Source: Thermomonas sp. S9
Lineage (GTDB): Bacteria; Pseudomonadota; Gammaproteobacteria; Xanthomonadales; Xanthomonadaceae
Assembly: GCF_024704365.1 (NCBI RefSeq)
Contig: NZ_JAJDFY010000001.1
Coordinates: forward strand, 310,001 to 374,000
Direction: 5' to 3'
DNA: 64,000 bases
The notes beneath the pieces were generated by a model, which saw only the letters and a program-made list of their open reading frames with translations, did not search any database and was not told the origin of the DNA. Shown piece by piece: positions 50,301 through 59,200 of this stretch (positions are counted from its first letter, which is position 1; each line of letters opens with the position of its first letter). Made by a program: the position numbers and the translations under genes.

Positions 50301-52205
50301 ATCGAGGCCAGTGGCGGTTCGGCGGCGGTCGGCATCCACACGGGCAGCTATGACGGTACCGTGGTGATCAACAATGCCGGCGTCGTCCATGCCAGCGGCG
50401 GTGTTTACAACGCCGGCGTGCTGATGGAGAACGTGTACGGCACCAGCACCTTGAACAACCTGGCGGGCGGCGTGATCAGCGCCGACGGCCCGGATGGTTA
50501 TGCGTTCGCGGTGTACGGCAGCAATGCGGTCGAGATCATCAACAACAGCGGCCGCATCCTGGGCAACGTGGCCCTGCGGGGCGGGGATGACGTGTTCAAC
50601 AACAAGGCCGGCGGCGTGTGGGATGTCGGTGCCACCACCTACAGCGATTTCGGGGATGGCGACGACACGTTGAACAATGCAGCCGGTGGCCAGGTGCTGC
50701 TCAACGGCGGCCACATCGCCTTCGGGGCTGGCAGCGACACGGTGAACAACGCCGGCCTGATCAAGATGACCAACAGCAGCATCAGCATGGGCCCGATGGT
50801 TCCGCTGTTCGCACCACTGGCGGGCGAGACCAACGTGTTCAACAACACCGGCACCCTGCAGGTGATCGGCAGCAACAGCATCGACACCTACGGTGGCACC
50901 TTCAACAACACGGGCCTGGTGGACTTCCAGAACGGCGTCACCACCGACAGCCTGACCCTGGACGGCACCCTCGCCGGGGTCGGCACGATGAATATCGATG
51001 TCGATCTGAACACCAATACGGCCGACCAGCTGGTGGTGAATGGGGATGTCGCCAGCACGGCCAAGCAGACCGTGAACGTACAGTTCACCGGGCTGCCGAC
51101 CGCGACCACCACCGACATCGCTTTTGTCAACGTCACCGGCACCTCGGCGGCGGGCAACTTCGTGGGCGGCCAGTTCATCGGCTACAACGCGAACGCCAAC
51201 TTCCTGACCCTGGGTCTGGGCGTCAAGAGCGCCATCAACACCGCCAACACCAGCGATGACGTGTTCTCGATCAGCATGGTGGTCAACGGCCTGAGCGATA
51301 GCGGTTCGCTGGGTGCGTCCACCGCCTCCGGCATGGCCGGCTTCATGAGCGCGCAGATGGGCACCTTCCGCCAGCGCCTGGGCGTGAATCCGTACGGCGA
51401 TGCCGGCAAGGTGATGAGCGCCTTCGTCCGCGTGTATGCCGACCAGGGCGATGTGTCGCAGAAGCACACCAGCAACTTCGGCAACGGCGGCTATTTCGAC
51501 TTCGATACCGCCAGCTGGGGCCGCGAAGTCGGCATCAACGCCAACCTGTATGGCAACTTCCATGCCGGGCTGGTGCTGGGCAGCACGGATGGCCGCCAGC
51601 GCCTGACCGGCGGCGGGGTCGGCGAGAGCCGCATGCATGCGATGACGGTGGGCGGCTACCTGACCTGGTACGTGCCGAATGGCTGGTACGTGGACTTCAG
51701 CGCGCGCCAGATGGCCCCGGACATCCATCTGTCCACTTCGGCCGGCACCATGTCCAGCCGCACCCATGTCAATGCGATGAGCCTGGAAGCCGGGTACGAG
51801 TGGAACATGGGCGGCTTCAACCTGGTGCCGCAGGCGCAGTACACCCGCACCAAGGTCGAAGATGCCACCTACATCGGCAACCTGGACACCATGGTGGCGC
51901 ATGGCGGCACCTTCGAGCGCGGCCGCCTCGGGCTGGAGCTGAACAAGACCTTCCTCTCCGGCGACGTGCGCTGGATGCCGTACGCCACCCTCAGCGCGGT
52001 GCATGATTTCAGTGGCACCAGCACCTACACGGTGGCCAACGTGTTCAACGGCAGCACCACCGTGAAGGGCACCAGCGCGATGGCCGAACTGGGCGTGGGG
52101 ATGCAGAAGGGCAGCTTTGGCTTGACCTTCAGCGCCAGCTGGAACGACGGCGGCCCGTACAAGAGCGTGGTCGGCGCCCAGGCCAACCTGCGCTACTCCT
52201 GGTAA
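44346..52205 (+). CDS. giant repeat-rich autotransporter (type Va secretion)
   Basis: 2,619 residues. An extended, basic signal region (KARNRRVFKVAPVTRAVRSALAVSALTLAIGFGGGAAAA) is followed by a passenger of about 2,000 residues made of short beta-helix-like repeats (NSGDITA / INNSG / AYGIYA patterns of roughly 23-35 residues), with almost no Cys. Three long superrepeats of about 600 residues are superimposed. A linker (about 2,130-2,320) leads to the C-terminal autotransporter barrel, from about GMAGFMSAQMGTFRQRL to the terminal LRYSW, with a final aromatic. It probably is a surface adhesin or matrix protein. TTGACA promoter upstream; coupled genes downstream. Confidence 0.95.
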   Translation: MSEIRNVGTSGKARNRRVFKVAPVTRAVRSALAVSALTLAIGFGGGAAAATPQSAVSAHALRIERSALDFAPVQDLTVVPLLVPGGAGAPTPTLIGGYYPGDANIVNNAPIIESQVGNAFGIYAYSGTGNVSIVNGALGAISAHSDYGNAIGIYGYALAGDVAITNAASIVADAPNGLADAIFASGHDVTVINTGSLTATGYSWAAGIEAQAGNSVSVTNTGSITATATGGLAYGIYATGDASASVVNAGNITARGYYATGIHAESGGDVAITNYASGSIDAGTITGSALAWGIYAASNGGGAVVQVDNSAYIHAAAVYGATGISAVASGLGGSAVVNNDGDIVVQQNRLMTSYGGYGILAAGDVHAEINNSGDITVTSRGPAFGLAALSTTGDASVSNSGNVIVSSNINSTSVAPTGILAAGGYGSAAVDNSGFVRATGVRVASGVDISGYGNLTVDNSGYIGAIANAGSGLSGRANGIKAVSGGGDIAISNSGEVYARGRTLALGVYALANGGNISVYNDAYGAIDFFSAAGRGWGVWAYAADGSIAVDNQGYIGGLALAQAYGVLAQAPQGNIDVSNGGTINATSASSTARGVLAIASSGTASIDNTGDIYATSGGFGFPGTAAYGVIASGAYADVSSSGNIVARGNTAAFGEVAQSVSGTTVYNAGGRIAAYANGTAVGISATASAGDVMVDSASAITAISQQGNATGIVANGYYGASIDNTGGITAVGRTSASGIRALSSAGDVTISNSGPVFAYTVYGNAIGLYGYSLYGNTSISNSGDVTAISVNGLADAIFASGADVSIVNSGMLYANGSTWAAGIEAQGTGTTSVQNDGDIAAYARAAGAHAFGIYTTGDAGVTIANTGAINAQGYYATGIYASSVGGSISIGNTGNITAGYVYAGSYYSALATGIDAMSGGVGAQVDVVNSGDISALGYYGGTGISVVSSGLGGTASVDNSGNITVAQGNKYGYGANGIFVSADGDALITNSGAITVNSGGAAAGAVALSFAGDASVVNSGDISVDSTAFFGYNAYGVIAFSGNGGAMASNSGQIDVTTKYIGVGMDVGGLTGATADNSGGIAIDAWRAYGIRAQSGNGDVAVTNSGTIYATYSGSYGGTAFGILGIGTNGNVAIDNSGSIGTHVAGQSVGVFGISSYGDVSVTNSGSIDAYSGSNAAVGVFARADNGTASVGNSGSVSAYSYSGVAYGVIARGMDALVDNSGTVSASGYYAAIGMAALGTDSATITSSAGSVDAFALGQAIGDLASAFYGDATITNASEVTAMSLYSGATGLWARSVQGNASVTGTGNVTAMSFMGAATGVEAYTIFGDAAIDNSGDVTAAVLSGTGNAIGLYAYSMYGNATVHNTGAITADSYGGLADAIFASGTVVDVDNAGALSATGSTWGAGIEAQGTAYARVTNSGDITAYAMPFQQVVDYYGNSLGYANGGHAFGIYATGGSYGVRVTNSGAISVDGGYADGIYVQSGGNAVVVNSGDITAGSGLASYYNSYNGYTYYSGTQLANGINVSSNGDGAVVMVDNSGAITASGIFGANGISAVASGLGGVVAVYNDGNLTVSQANKYGYGAYGVFASADGDAFIDNGGTVTVDSDGAATGLAALSFAGDATVVNHGDLDVTNTAALMYGATGITAFSANGNAAVGNYGAVNVTSKYQATAVDARALGDVTVVNGGSLYANGDKYAFGVYASAGTGNAVVSNQAGADIGFYSYIGRGFGVLAVSSLGDVMVDNAGSIAGYAFGQSAGVFAVALQGDATVSNSGSIDVSSGGNVAVGVFARADYGTATAVNSGSIHATDFPGGNYTGYSAYGMFVRGDIAQAGNSGSISVDGYYAATGIEATSMNGTLVSNTGGSIVATATGMATGIDASSVYGDVQVGNASTITASGMYLGATGIEAMSYGGNASVTNTAAITVSSAYAGSIGILAGAYGNVSVTNAGAITATAGGAYALAQGIYAYSNSGDVTVGNTSAGHIEASGGSAAVGIHTGSYDGTVVINNAGVVHASGGVYNAGVLMENVYGTSTLNNLAGGVISADGPDGYAFAVYGSNAVEIINNSGRILGNVALRGGDDVFNNKAGGVWDVGATTYSDFGDGDDTLNNAAGGQVLLNGGHIAFGAGSDTVNNAGLIKMTNSSISMGPMVPLFAPLAGETNVFNNTGTLQVIGSNSIDTYGGTFNNTGLVDFQNGVTTDSLTLDGTLAGVGTMNIDVDLNTNTADQLVVNGDVASTAKQTVNVQFTGLPTATTTDIAFVNVTGTSAAGNFVGGQFIGYNANANFLTLGLGVKSAINTANTSDDVFSISMVVNGLSDSGSLGASTASGMAGFMSAQMGTFRQRLGVNPYGDAGKVMSAFVRVYADQGDVSQKHTSNFGNGGYFDFDTASWGREVGINANLYGNFHAGLVLGSTDGRQRLTGGGVGESRMHAMTVGGYLTWYVPNGWYVDFSARQMAPDIHLSTSAGTMSSRTHVNAMSLEAGYEWNMGGFNLVPQAQYTRTKVEDATYIGNLDTMVAHGGTFERGRLGLELNKTFLSGDVRWMPYATLSAVHDFSGTSTYTVANVFNGSTTVKGTSAMAELGVGMQKGSFGLTFSASWNDGGPYKSVVGAQANLRYSW
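44784..46631 (+). repeat. autotransporter superrepeat 1
   Basis: 1,848 bp, starting at the codon for YGNAIGIYGYALAGDV. Landmarks: GLADAIFASG...WAAGIEAQ, then YATGIHA and GATGISAVASGLGG. Shared in order with superrepeats 2 and 3. Confidence 0.75.
46632..48383 (+). repeat. autotransporter superrepeat 2
   Basis: 1,752 bp, starting YGNAIGLYGYSLYGNT. Landmarks in the same order: GLADAIFASG, WAAGIEAQ, YATGIYA, GGTGISVVSSGLGG, NKYGYGANGIF, LSFAGDASVVNSGD. Confidence 0.75.
48384..50110 (+). repeat. autotransporter superrepeat 3
   Basis: About 1.7 kb (end approximate), starting GNAIGLYAYSMYGNA. Landmarks: GLADAIFASG, WGAGIEAQ, GANGISAVASGLGG, NKYGYGAYGVF, LSFAGDATVVNHGD. Closer to superrepeat 2 than to 1. 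Confidence 0.7.
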
Positions 52206-52270
52206 TCGCCGCGGCACCGGGCCTGGCATGACGCCGGGCCCGGGCCGGGCACCTGCAGTCTGGACAACAC

Positions 52271-53508
52271 GTGTCTAACGAAAACAACCCGCAGAACGAC
52301 CCCAAGATCCAGTCCAACCAGGACACGCCCGAGCTCGAGACCGGGCTGGATGCCATTGCGAGCGAGGCGCCGGCTTCTGCGCCGGCCCCGACCTCGGAAG
52401 CGGCAGCTCCCCTGCACAGGCGCAGCAACCGCAGCCCCCACGTGATCTCACCAAACTGCGGGTGGAGAAAAGCTGCTCGCGTAGCCTCGCCGGCTGGCTG
52501 GGCCAGAACCGGCTGTCGCTGGCGATCACCTCCTACCAGACCGGTCGCATCTATCTGGTGGGCAGCGACCAGCAGGGCCGGGTCTCGTTCTTCGAGCGCA
52601 TCTTCGAGCGCGCGATGGGCGTGGTCGGCAATGCCCAGCGCATCTACCTGGGCGGGCTGTACCAGCTGTGGCGGTTCGAGAACATCCTGCGCCCGAACGA
52701 GGTCATCCACGGCCAGTTCGACAAGTGCTACGTGCCGCGCAACGCGCAGACCATCGGCGATCTCGACATCCACGAGCTGGGCATCCGCAAGGACGGCCGG
52801 GTGGTGTTCGTCAACACCAAGTATTCCTGCCTGGCCGAGCTCAGCCCCACCCACAGCTTCAAGGCGATCTGGAAGCCGAAGTTCATCAGCAAGCTGGCGC
52901 CGGAGGACCGCTGCCACCTCAACGGCCTGGCGATGGTGGACGGCGAGCCGAAATACGTCACCGCGGTGTGCAAGAGCGACAGCGTGGACGGCTGGCGCGA
53001 GCGCCGTCGCGACGGCGGCGTGGTGATCGACGTGCAGACCGACGAGATCGTGTGCGAAGGCCTGTCGATGCCGCACTCGCCGCGCTGGCACAACGGCCGC
53101 CTGTGGCTGCTCAACGCCGGCACCGGCCAGCTGGGCTGGGTCGATTTCGAGAAGAAGGCGTTCGTGCCGCATGCCTTCGTGCCGGGCTTCGCGCGCGGGC
53201 TGTCGATCATCGGCAATGTCGCCGCGGTGGGTCTGTCGAAGCCGCGCAACCAGCGCTTCGAGGGGCTGCAGCTGGACGAAGAGCTGAAGAAGCGCGACGC
53301 CGAGCCGTGGTGCGGGGTGCAGATCGTGTCGCTGGCCAATGGCGATGTCACCAACTGGATCCGTTTCGACGGCGACATCACCGAGATCTTCGACATCAGT
53401 TTCCTGCCCAACGTCAAGCACCCGATGATGATCGGCCTGCGCACCAACGAGATCCGCGACCTCATCACCTTCGAATCCGAGATTCCCGTGGAGGCGGCCG
53501 TCGCATGA
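52271..53508 (+). CDS. TIGR03032-family protein (frameshifted)
   Basis: Starts at GTG 52271 with an acidic, low-complexity leader (NENNPQNDPKIQSNQDTPE). At a C4 run (52409-52412) one base seems to be missing; the other frame then reads PAQAQQPQPPRDLTKLRVEKS and a full TIGR03032-type domain (CSRSLAGWLGQNRLSLAITSYQTGRIYLVG ... LNGLAMVDGEPKYVTAVCKSD ... PHSPRWHNGRLWLLNAGTGQLG). With the base added it is 412 residues. The family has no established function; the repeated beta-strand pattern suggests a propeller-like fold. Overlaps the EF-hand gene (ATGA). It follows the autotransporter by 65 bp. Confidence 0.85.
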
Positions 53509-53948
53509 CCCGCGCGCACCCCATTGTCCTGCTGCTGGCCGGCCTGCTGCCGATGGGGCTGTTGCAGGCCCAGACCAAACCGGCCGCGCCCGCGCCATCC
53601 GCCGCCAGGCCCGATCCGGTGGCCGCGACGTTCAAGGCCTGGGACAAAAACGGCGACGGCCAGCTCTCGCTGCCGGAGTTCCGCGCCGGCTGGGGGCAGA
53701 TGCAGGCCGCGCTGCGGGTGGAGCAGGCGCTGCGCCGCCAGTTCGCGGCGCTCGATACCAACCACGACGGCGCCATCGACGCCAGCGAATACGGCAACCT
53801 GGTGCTGATCAAGCAGGCCGGCAAGGCCGCGCCGCCGCTGGCCCGCTTCGATGCCAATGGCGACGGCAAACTGGAGTTCGTCGAATACGTGAAGCTGGTG
53901 CAGGCGCTGGCGCCGCCGCAGGACGCCGGCAAGGGCGGCAAGAAGTGA
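53505..53948 (+). CDS. secreted EF-hand calcium-binding protein
   Basis: 147 residues. Signal peptide (HPIVLLLAGLLPMGLLQAQ) and three EF-hand loops: DKNGDGQLSLPEF, DTNHDGAIDASEY and DANGDGKLEFVEY, all with the full D-x-D/N-x-D-G ligand pattern. Predicted periplasmic or extracellular. It overlaps both neighbours by four bases (ATGA upstream, GTGA downstream), so it is translated with them. A calcium role next to a large surface autotransporter and an M4 protease (a calcium-stabilised family) is suggestive. Confidence 0.9.
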   Translation: MTRAHPIVLLLAGLLPMGLLQAQTKPAAPAPSAARPDPVAATFKAWDKNGDGQLSLPEFRAGWGQMQAALRVEQALRRQFAALDTNHDGAIDASEYGNLVLIKQAGKAAPPLARFDANGDGKLEFVEYVKLVQALAPPQDAGKGGKK

Positions 53949-54556
53949 AGGTCGAGATCATCCCGGTCTGGAAACAGGTGACGCCGGCGCTGACGGAGGA
54001 GGTGGTCGCGTTCTGGCGCGCGCACAAGGCGATCGCCGACGAGGCCGTCGCGCGCGCGCGCGCGCAGGAGCTGGTGTGCATCGCGCGCGACAAGATGGGC
54101 GCCCTGTGCGGGGTCGGCACCGCGGTGCTGAAAGTGCTGCCGCGCCTGCGCCAGCCCACCTACTACTATCGCCAGTTCTTCGCCCCGCAGCTGCGCGGGC
54201 GCGGTCACATCCTCGGCTTCTTCCGGCGCTGCAAGCAGGTCCTGCACGACTACAACGCCGGCCTGAAGCAGCCGGAAAGCCTGGGCCTGCTGCTGGAAAT
54301 CGAAAACCCCAAGATCGCCTCGGCCTATAAACGTGCAGTCGAGCCCGGTTTCGATGTGGTTTTCATCGGATATTCACCGCGCGGCCTGCAGCTGCGGGTG
54401 TCGTATTTCGACGATGCCGTGTTGCAGGCGCCGGCGCGCATCAGCGCCCCGGCGGCGCTAGCGAATGGCGGGCGCGCAGCCCGCGGAAAGAGCGGTACAC
54501 CCCTTCCCGCCGCGGGCGCCGCAGCGGGGTCGATCACCACGGAGAACGCGTCATGA
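53945..54556 (+). CDS. GNAT-like acyltransferase of unknown function
   Basis: 203 residues from GTG 53945. The part RAQELVCIARDKMGALCGVGTAVLKVLPRLRQPTYYYRQFFAPQLRGRGHILGFFRRCKQVLHDYN resembles a GNAT acetyltransferase core, but the CoA-binding R/Q-x-x-G-x-G/A loop is only approximate (LRGRGHILG). The last ~45 residues are low-complexity Ala/Gly. It overlaps the EF-hand gene by GTGA and the protease gene by ATGA. Assignment is tentative. Confidence 0.6.
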   Translation: MKVEIIPVWKQVTPALTEEVVAFWRAHKAIADEAVARARAQELVCIARDKMGALCGVGTAVLKVLPRLRQPTYYYRQFFAPQLRGRGHILGFFRRCKQVLHDYNAGLKQPESLGLLLEIENPKIASAYKRAVEPGFDVVFIGYSPRGLQLRVSYFDDAVLQAPARISAPAALANGGRAARGKSGTPLPAAGAAAGSITTENAS

Positions 54557-56181
54557 AAGTTCAAGCAAGCCTGCTGTGCCTCGCCATCGCCTCCGCCCTC
54601 GCCGTCACCGCGGCCCCGGCCGATGCGGCGGCGCTCCAGAAATCCGCGGTGGTCGCCCGCGCCAATGCCCTGGTCGGCAACCACGCCACCCTGGCGCGCA
54701 AGGCGCCCGCCGATGCCTTCGCCGTGCGCGACGTGATCGTCGATGCCGACGGTACCGAGCACGTGCGCTATGACCGCACCTACAACGGCCTGCCGGTGAT
54801 CGGCGGCGACATGGTCGTGCATGCCCGCAACGGCCAGCTGACCGGCATCAGCCAGACCCTGAACACGGCTGCGCGTCCTGGCCTGCAGGCCAGGATCAGC
54901 CGCGACCAGGCCATCGTCGAGGCCGGCGCCCGCTTCGGCACCCGCTTCCTTGGCGCGCCGAGCGCGCGCACCGTGGTCTATGCCGTGGGCATGGCTCCGG
55001 TGCTGGCGCATGAGGTCGTGTTCAACGGCATCAAGGCCGACCAGACCCCGACCGAGATGCACTACATCGTGGACGCCAGCAGCGGCCGCATCCTCAACCA
55101 GTGGGACGGCATCGAAACCGCGCGTCCCGGTCCGGGTGGCAGCAGCAGCTGCAGCACCCCGGCCGTGGGCACCGGCAAGACCCTGACCCTGGCGGATGTG
55201 GTGATCAATACCGCCCAGTGCAGCAGCACCAGCTACCAGATGGTCGATCTCACCCGCGGCGGCGGCGCCACCCACAACATGGCGATGAAGACCTCCGGCA
55301 TGGGCACGGTGTTCACCAGCAGCACCAACGTCTGGGGCAACAACCTGCTCTCCAATTCCCAGACCGTGGCCGCGGACGCCCACTACGGCGTGGCCACTAC
55401 CTGGGATTACTACAAGAACACCTTTGGCCGCGTCGGCATTGCCAATGACGGCAAGGGCGCCATCAGCCGCGTGCACTACGGGCGCAACTACGCCAATGCG
55501 TTCTGGAGCGATTCCTGCTTCTGCATGACCTTCGGCGACGGCGACAATGGCGCGAGCATCTATCCGCTGGTGGCGCTGGACGTGGCCGCCCACGAGATGA
55601 GCCACGGCGTGATGAGCCGCACCGCCAATCTCACCTACAGCGGCGAGTCCGGCGGCCTGAACGAGGCCAACTCCGACATCTTCGGTGCCATGGTCGAGTT
55701 CTACGCCAACAATCCGGAGGACACGCCGGATTACGTGATCGGCGAGGAGCTGTTCCCGAACAATGCCGACCTGAGCAAGGCGATCCGCTGGATGTTCAAG
55801 CCGAGCCTGGATGGCGTTTCCAAGGACTGCTACTACAGCGGCATCGGCAGCATCGACGTGCACTACAGCTCCGGTCCGGCCAACCACTTCTTCTACCTGC
55901 TGGCGGAAGGCGCGGTGGTGCCGGCGGGCTTCGGCGCTGGCACCTGGGCGAACCTGACCCCGGCCGCGCTGGTGTGCAACGGCAATACTTCGCTGGTGGG
56001 CATCGGCCGCGCCAAGGCGGCGGCGATCTGGTACAAGGCGATCACCACCTACATGACCAGCAGCACCAACTACACCGGTGCGCGCGCCGCCACGTTGAAT
56101 GCTGCTGCCGCGCTGTATGGCAACGGTTCGGCTGAGTACAACGCGGTGGCCGCGGCGTGGAGCGCGGTCAACGTGAACTGA
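54553..56181 (+). CDS. M4-family (thermolysin-like) zinc metallopeptidase
   Basis: 542 residues, secreted. Signal peptide (LLCLAIASALAVTAAPADA), an FTP/PepSY-type propeptide (about 30-190) and the catalytic domain with HEMSH (His347, Glu348, His351) and NEANSD (Glu371), then the C-terminal helical domain with VHYSSGPANHFFYLL (catalytic His). Six or more Cys residues suggest disulfides. It is the last of four tightly overlapping genes behind the autotransporter and could process surface proteins, but this is inference from position. A perfect terminator follows. Confidence 0.95.
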   Translation: MKVQASLLCLAIASALAVTAAPADAAALQKSAVVARANALVGNHATLARKAPADAFAVRDVIVDADGTEHVRYDRTYNGLPVIGGDMVVHARNGQLTGISQTLNTAARPGLQARISRDQAIVEAGARFGTRFLGAPSARTVVYAVGMAPVLAHEVVFNGIKADQTPTEMHYIVDASSGRILNQWDGIETARPGPGGSSSCSTPAVGTGKTLTLADVVINTAQCSSTSYQMVDLTRGGGATHNMAMKTSGMGTVFTSSTNVWGNNLLSNSQTVAADAHYGVATTWDYYKNTFGRVGIANDGKGAISRVHYGRNYANAFWSDSCFCMTFGDGDNGASIYPLVALDVAAHEMSHGVMSRTANLTYSGESGGLNEANSDIFGAMVEFYANNPEDTPDYVIGEELFPNNADLSKAIRWMFKPSLDGVSKDCYYSGIGSIDVHYSSGPANHFFYLLAEGAVVPAGFGAGTWANLTPAALVCNGNTSLVGIGRAKAAAIWYKAITTYMTSSTNYTGARAATLNAAAALYGNGSAEYNAVAAAWSAVNVN

Positions 56182-56203
56182 CCGGCTCCACGGCCGGCAT
56201 GCG

Positions 56204-56231
56204 AAAACGGCCCGCGCGCGCGGGCCGTTTT
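56204..56231 (+). terminator. intrinsic terminator after the M4 protease gene
   Basis: 13-bp perfect stem with a two-base loop (28-bp palindrome), A4 on one side and T4 plus TCTTTG on the other; usable in both directions between convergent genes. Confidence 0.9.
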
Positions 56232-56298
56232 CTTTGCGGCGCAGCCTGCGCCCGAGGCGCCGATCCCGCCCGCGATGGCGCCCGGGCGGCGAGCAGGA

Positions 56299-59200
56299 TC
56301 AGGCCGCCTGCACGATCCGCAGCGGGTTGCCCCACTCCTTGAGCAGTTCCGCCTGGCGCGTCCTGGCCTGGTGCAGATGCGCGTCCTTGACGTGGCCGTA
56401 GCCGCGGATGTGCTCGGGGATGCTGGCGATCTCGGCCGCCAGACCCACGTTGCCGGCGTCGAGCGTCTCCAGCAGGCCCGCCACGGTGCGCTGGTAGTCG
56501 TCGATCAGTGCGCGCTCGGTGCGGCGCTCGGCGGTGTAGCCGAACACGTCCAGCGGCGTGCCGCGCAGGACGCGCAACCTGGCCAGCACGCGGAACGCGG
56601 TGAACACCCACGGGCCGTATTCGCGCTTCTGCAGCCGGCCCTGCGCGTTCCTCGACGCCAGCAGCGGCGGGGCAAGGTGGACGTGCAGCCTGTAGTCGCC
56701 TTCGAACTGCTGTTCGATGCGCCGCTGGAACTCGCCGCTGGTGTACAGGCGGGCCACTTCGTATTCGTCCTTGTAGGCCATCAGCTTGAAGAAGTAGCGC
56801 GCCACGGCTTCCGACAGATCGGTGCTGCCTGGCACCCGGCTGGCTTCCACGGCGCGGACCTGCGCCACGAAATCGGCGTAGCGGCGGGCATAGCGGGCGC
56901 TTTGGTAGTCGGTGAGGAAGGCCACGCGGCGCGCGATGATCTCATCCAGCGAGCGCGACAGGCGCGCATCGTCCAGCGGGCCGAAGGCCGGTTCGCCGGC
57001 GTGCGAAGCCGGCACATGGCGCAATTCATCGCCGCTGCGCAGGTCGGCGGCGAACGGCGTCAGGCCGGATTCGCCCGCGTCGTTGGCGGTGGCGCCCAGC
57101 AGCGGCAGCGTATGCGGCGTGGCTTCCGCTGCGGTCGGCACATTCCGCACGATGCCGGCGGCCTCGATGACGGCGTCCAGGTCCACCGCCGCCAGGCGGC
57201 CCCAGGCGAACGCGGTCTTGTTCATCTCGACCGCCGCGCCGTTCAGCTCGATCGCGCGCATCAGCGCATCCAGCGAGAGCGGCACCAGCCCCTGCTGCCA
57301 GGCATAGCCCAGCATGAACAGGTTGGCGGCGATGGCGTCACCCAGCAGCGCGGTGGCCAGCTGGGTGGCGTCGATCTGCAGCGGCGCTTCGCCGTCCAGC
57401 GCGGTGCGCACCGCCTGGACGATGTCGGCCGCGGGGAACTGCAGATCCGGGCGGGTGGTGAAGGTGCCCGGCATCGCCGCGTAGGTATTGAGCACCACCG
57501 TGCTGCGCCCGGCGCGGATCTTGGAGAGCGCCCAGTAGTCGTTCACCACCACCATGTCGCAGCCCAGCACCAGGTCGGCCTCGCCGGCGGCGATGCGCAC
57601 TGCGTGGATGGCGTCCGGCGACCTGGCGATGCGCACGTGTGTGGTCACCGCGCCGCCCTTCTGGGCCAGACCGGTCTGGTCGAGCACGCTGGCGCCCTTG
57701 CCTTCCAGGTGGCCGGCCATGCCCAGCAGCGCGCCGATGGTCACCACGCCGGTGCCGCCGACGCCGGTGATCAGGATGTTCCACGGGTGCGACAGGTTGC
57801 TGCGGATCGCGGGTGCGGGCAGGTTGGCGAGGCGCTCCGCGGCGTTCGCCTTCTTGCCCTTGCGCGGCTTGCCGCCGTGCACGGTGACGAAGCTGGGGCA
57901 GAAGCCCTCCACGCAGCTATAGTCCTTGTTGCAGTTGCTCTGGTCGATCTCGCGCTTGCGCCCGAACTCGGTCTCTTTCGGTAGCACGCTGACGCAGAAG
58001 CTCTTGGCGCCGCAGTCGCCGCAGCCTTCGCACACCAGCGAGTTCACCACCACGCGCTTGGCCGGATCGGGCAGCTTGCCGCGCTTGCGGCGGCGGCGCT
58101 TCTCGGTGGCGCAGACCTGGTCATAGATCAGGATGCTCACGCCCTTGACCTCGCGCAGCCTCTTCTGCACGGCATCGAGGTCGCGGCGGTCGTGGAAGGT
58201 GACGCCAGCCGGGAAGAGCGACGGGTCGGTCCATTTGTCGATGTCGTCGGACACCACCGCAATCGTTTCCACGCCCTCGGCGCGCATCTGGTGGGCGATC
58301 TGCGGCACGGTCAGGATGCCGTCCACCGGCTGGCCGCCGGTCATCGCCACCGCGTCGTTGTAGAGGATCTTGTAGGTGATGTTGACGCCAGCGGCGATCG
58401 CCTGGCGGATCGCCAGCGAACCGCTGTGGAAATAGGTGCCGTCGCCCAGGTTCTGGAACACATGCTGTGTTTCGGTGAACGGCGCCTGCCCGGCCCAGGT
58501 GACGCCCTCGCCGCCCATGTGGGTGAAGGTGTCGGTGCGGCGGTCCATCCAGGTCACCATGTAGTGGCAGCCGATGCCCGCCAGCGCGCGGCTGCCTTCC
58601 GGCACCTGGGTGCTGGTGTTGTGCGGGCAGCCCGAGCAGTAGTGCGGCACGCGCGGGAAGTTGGCGCGCGGCAGGGCCAGCTCGCCCTCCTTCTGTGCCA
58701 TCCACTGCAGCACCTGGCCGATGCGTTCGGCGGCGGCCCCGTCCACCAGGCCCAGCCGCAGCATGCGGCGGCCGATCACGCCGGCGATGGTGGCGGGGGT
58801 CAGCTCGCCGGTGCTCGGCAGGATCCACTCGCCGGCTTCGTCGTACTTGCCGACGATGCTCGGGCGGCGGCCCCAATCCTGCGGCCAGTTGTAGAACTGC
58901 TCCTTCATCTGGCGCTCGATGAAGGCCTTTTTCTCCTCGACCACCACGATGTCGGAGAGGCCCTGCGCGAAATGCGCGATCCCCTGCGGCTCCAGCGGCC
59001 AGGTCATGCCGACCTTGTACACGCGGATGCCGACGTCGCGACAGGCGGTCTCATCCAGCCCGAGGTATTCCAGCGCCTGCAATACGTCGAGATGGCTCTT
59101 GCCGGTGGTGACGATGCCCAGCCGCGCCCGCGCGGAATCGATCACGGTGCGGTCGATGCGGTTGGCGCGCGCGAACGCCTGCGCCGCCTTCACTGCGTAG

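Noticed and set aside
44700..50500. Repeated short motifs suggesting a CRISPR array
   Set aside because: Repeats are imperfect, in frame and of variable length; they are beta-helix repeats of the passenger domain.
45393..52229. Continuous 2,278-codon open frame on the minus strand, opposite the autotransporter
   Set aside because: It arises because the GC-rich repeat codons on the plus strand rarely give TTA, CTA or TCA in this register. The translation is His/Ala/Gly-rich shadow with no domain or signal, and the plus-strand product has a full autotransporter layout.
56275..57984. 569-codon plus-strand frame opposite the indolepyruvate oxidoreductase gene
   Set aside because: Low-complexity Gln/His/Arg/Ala translation typical of an antisense shadow in GC-rich DNA; the minus-strand enzyme is complete.
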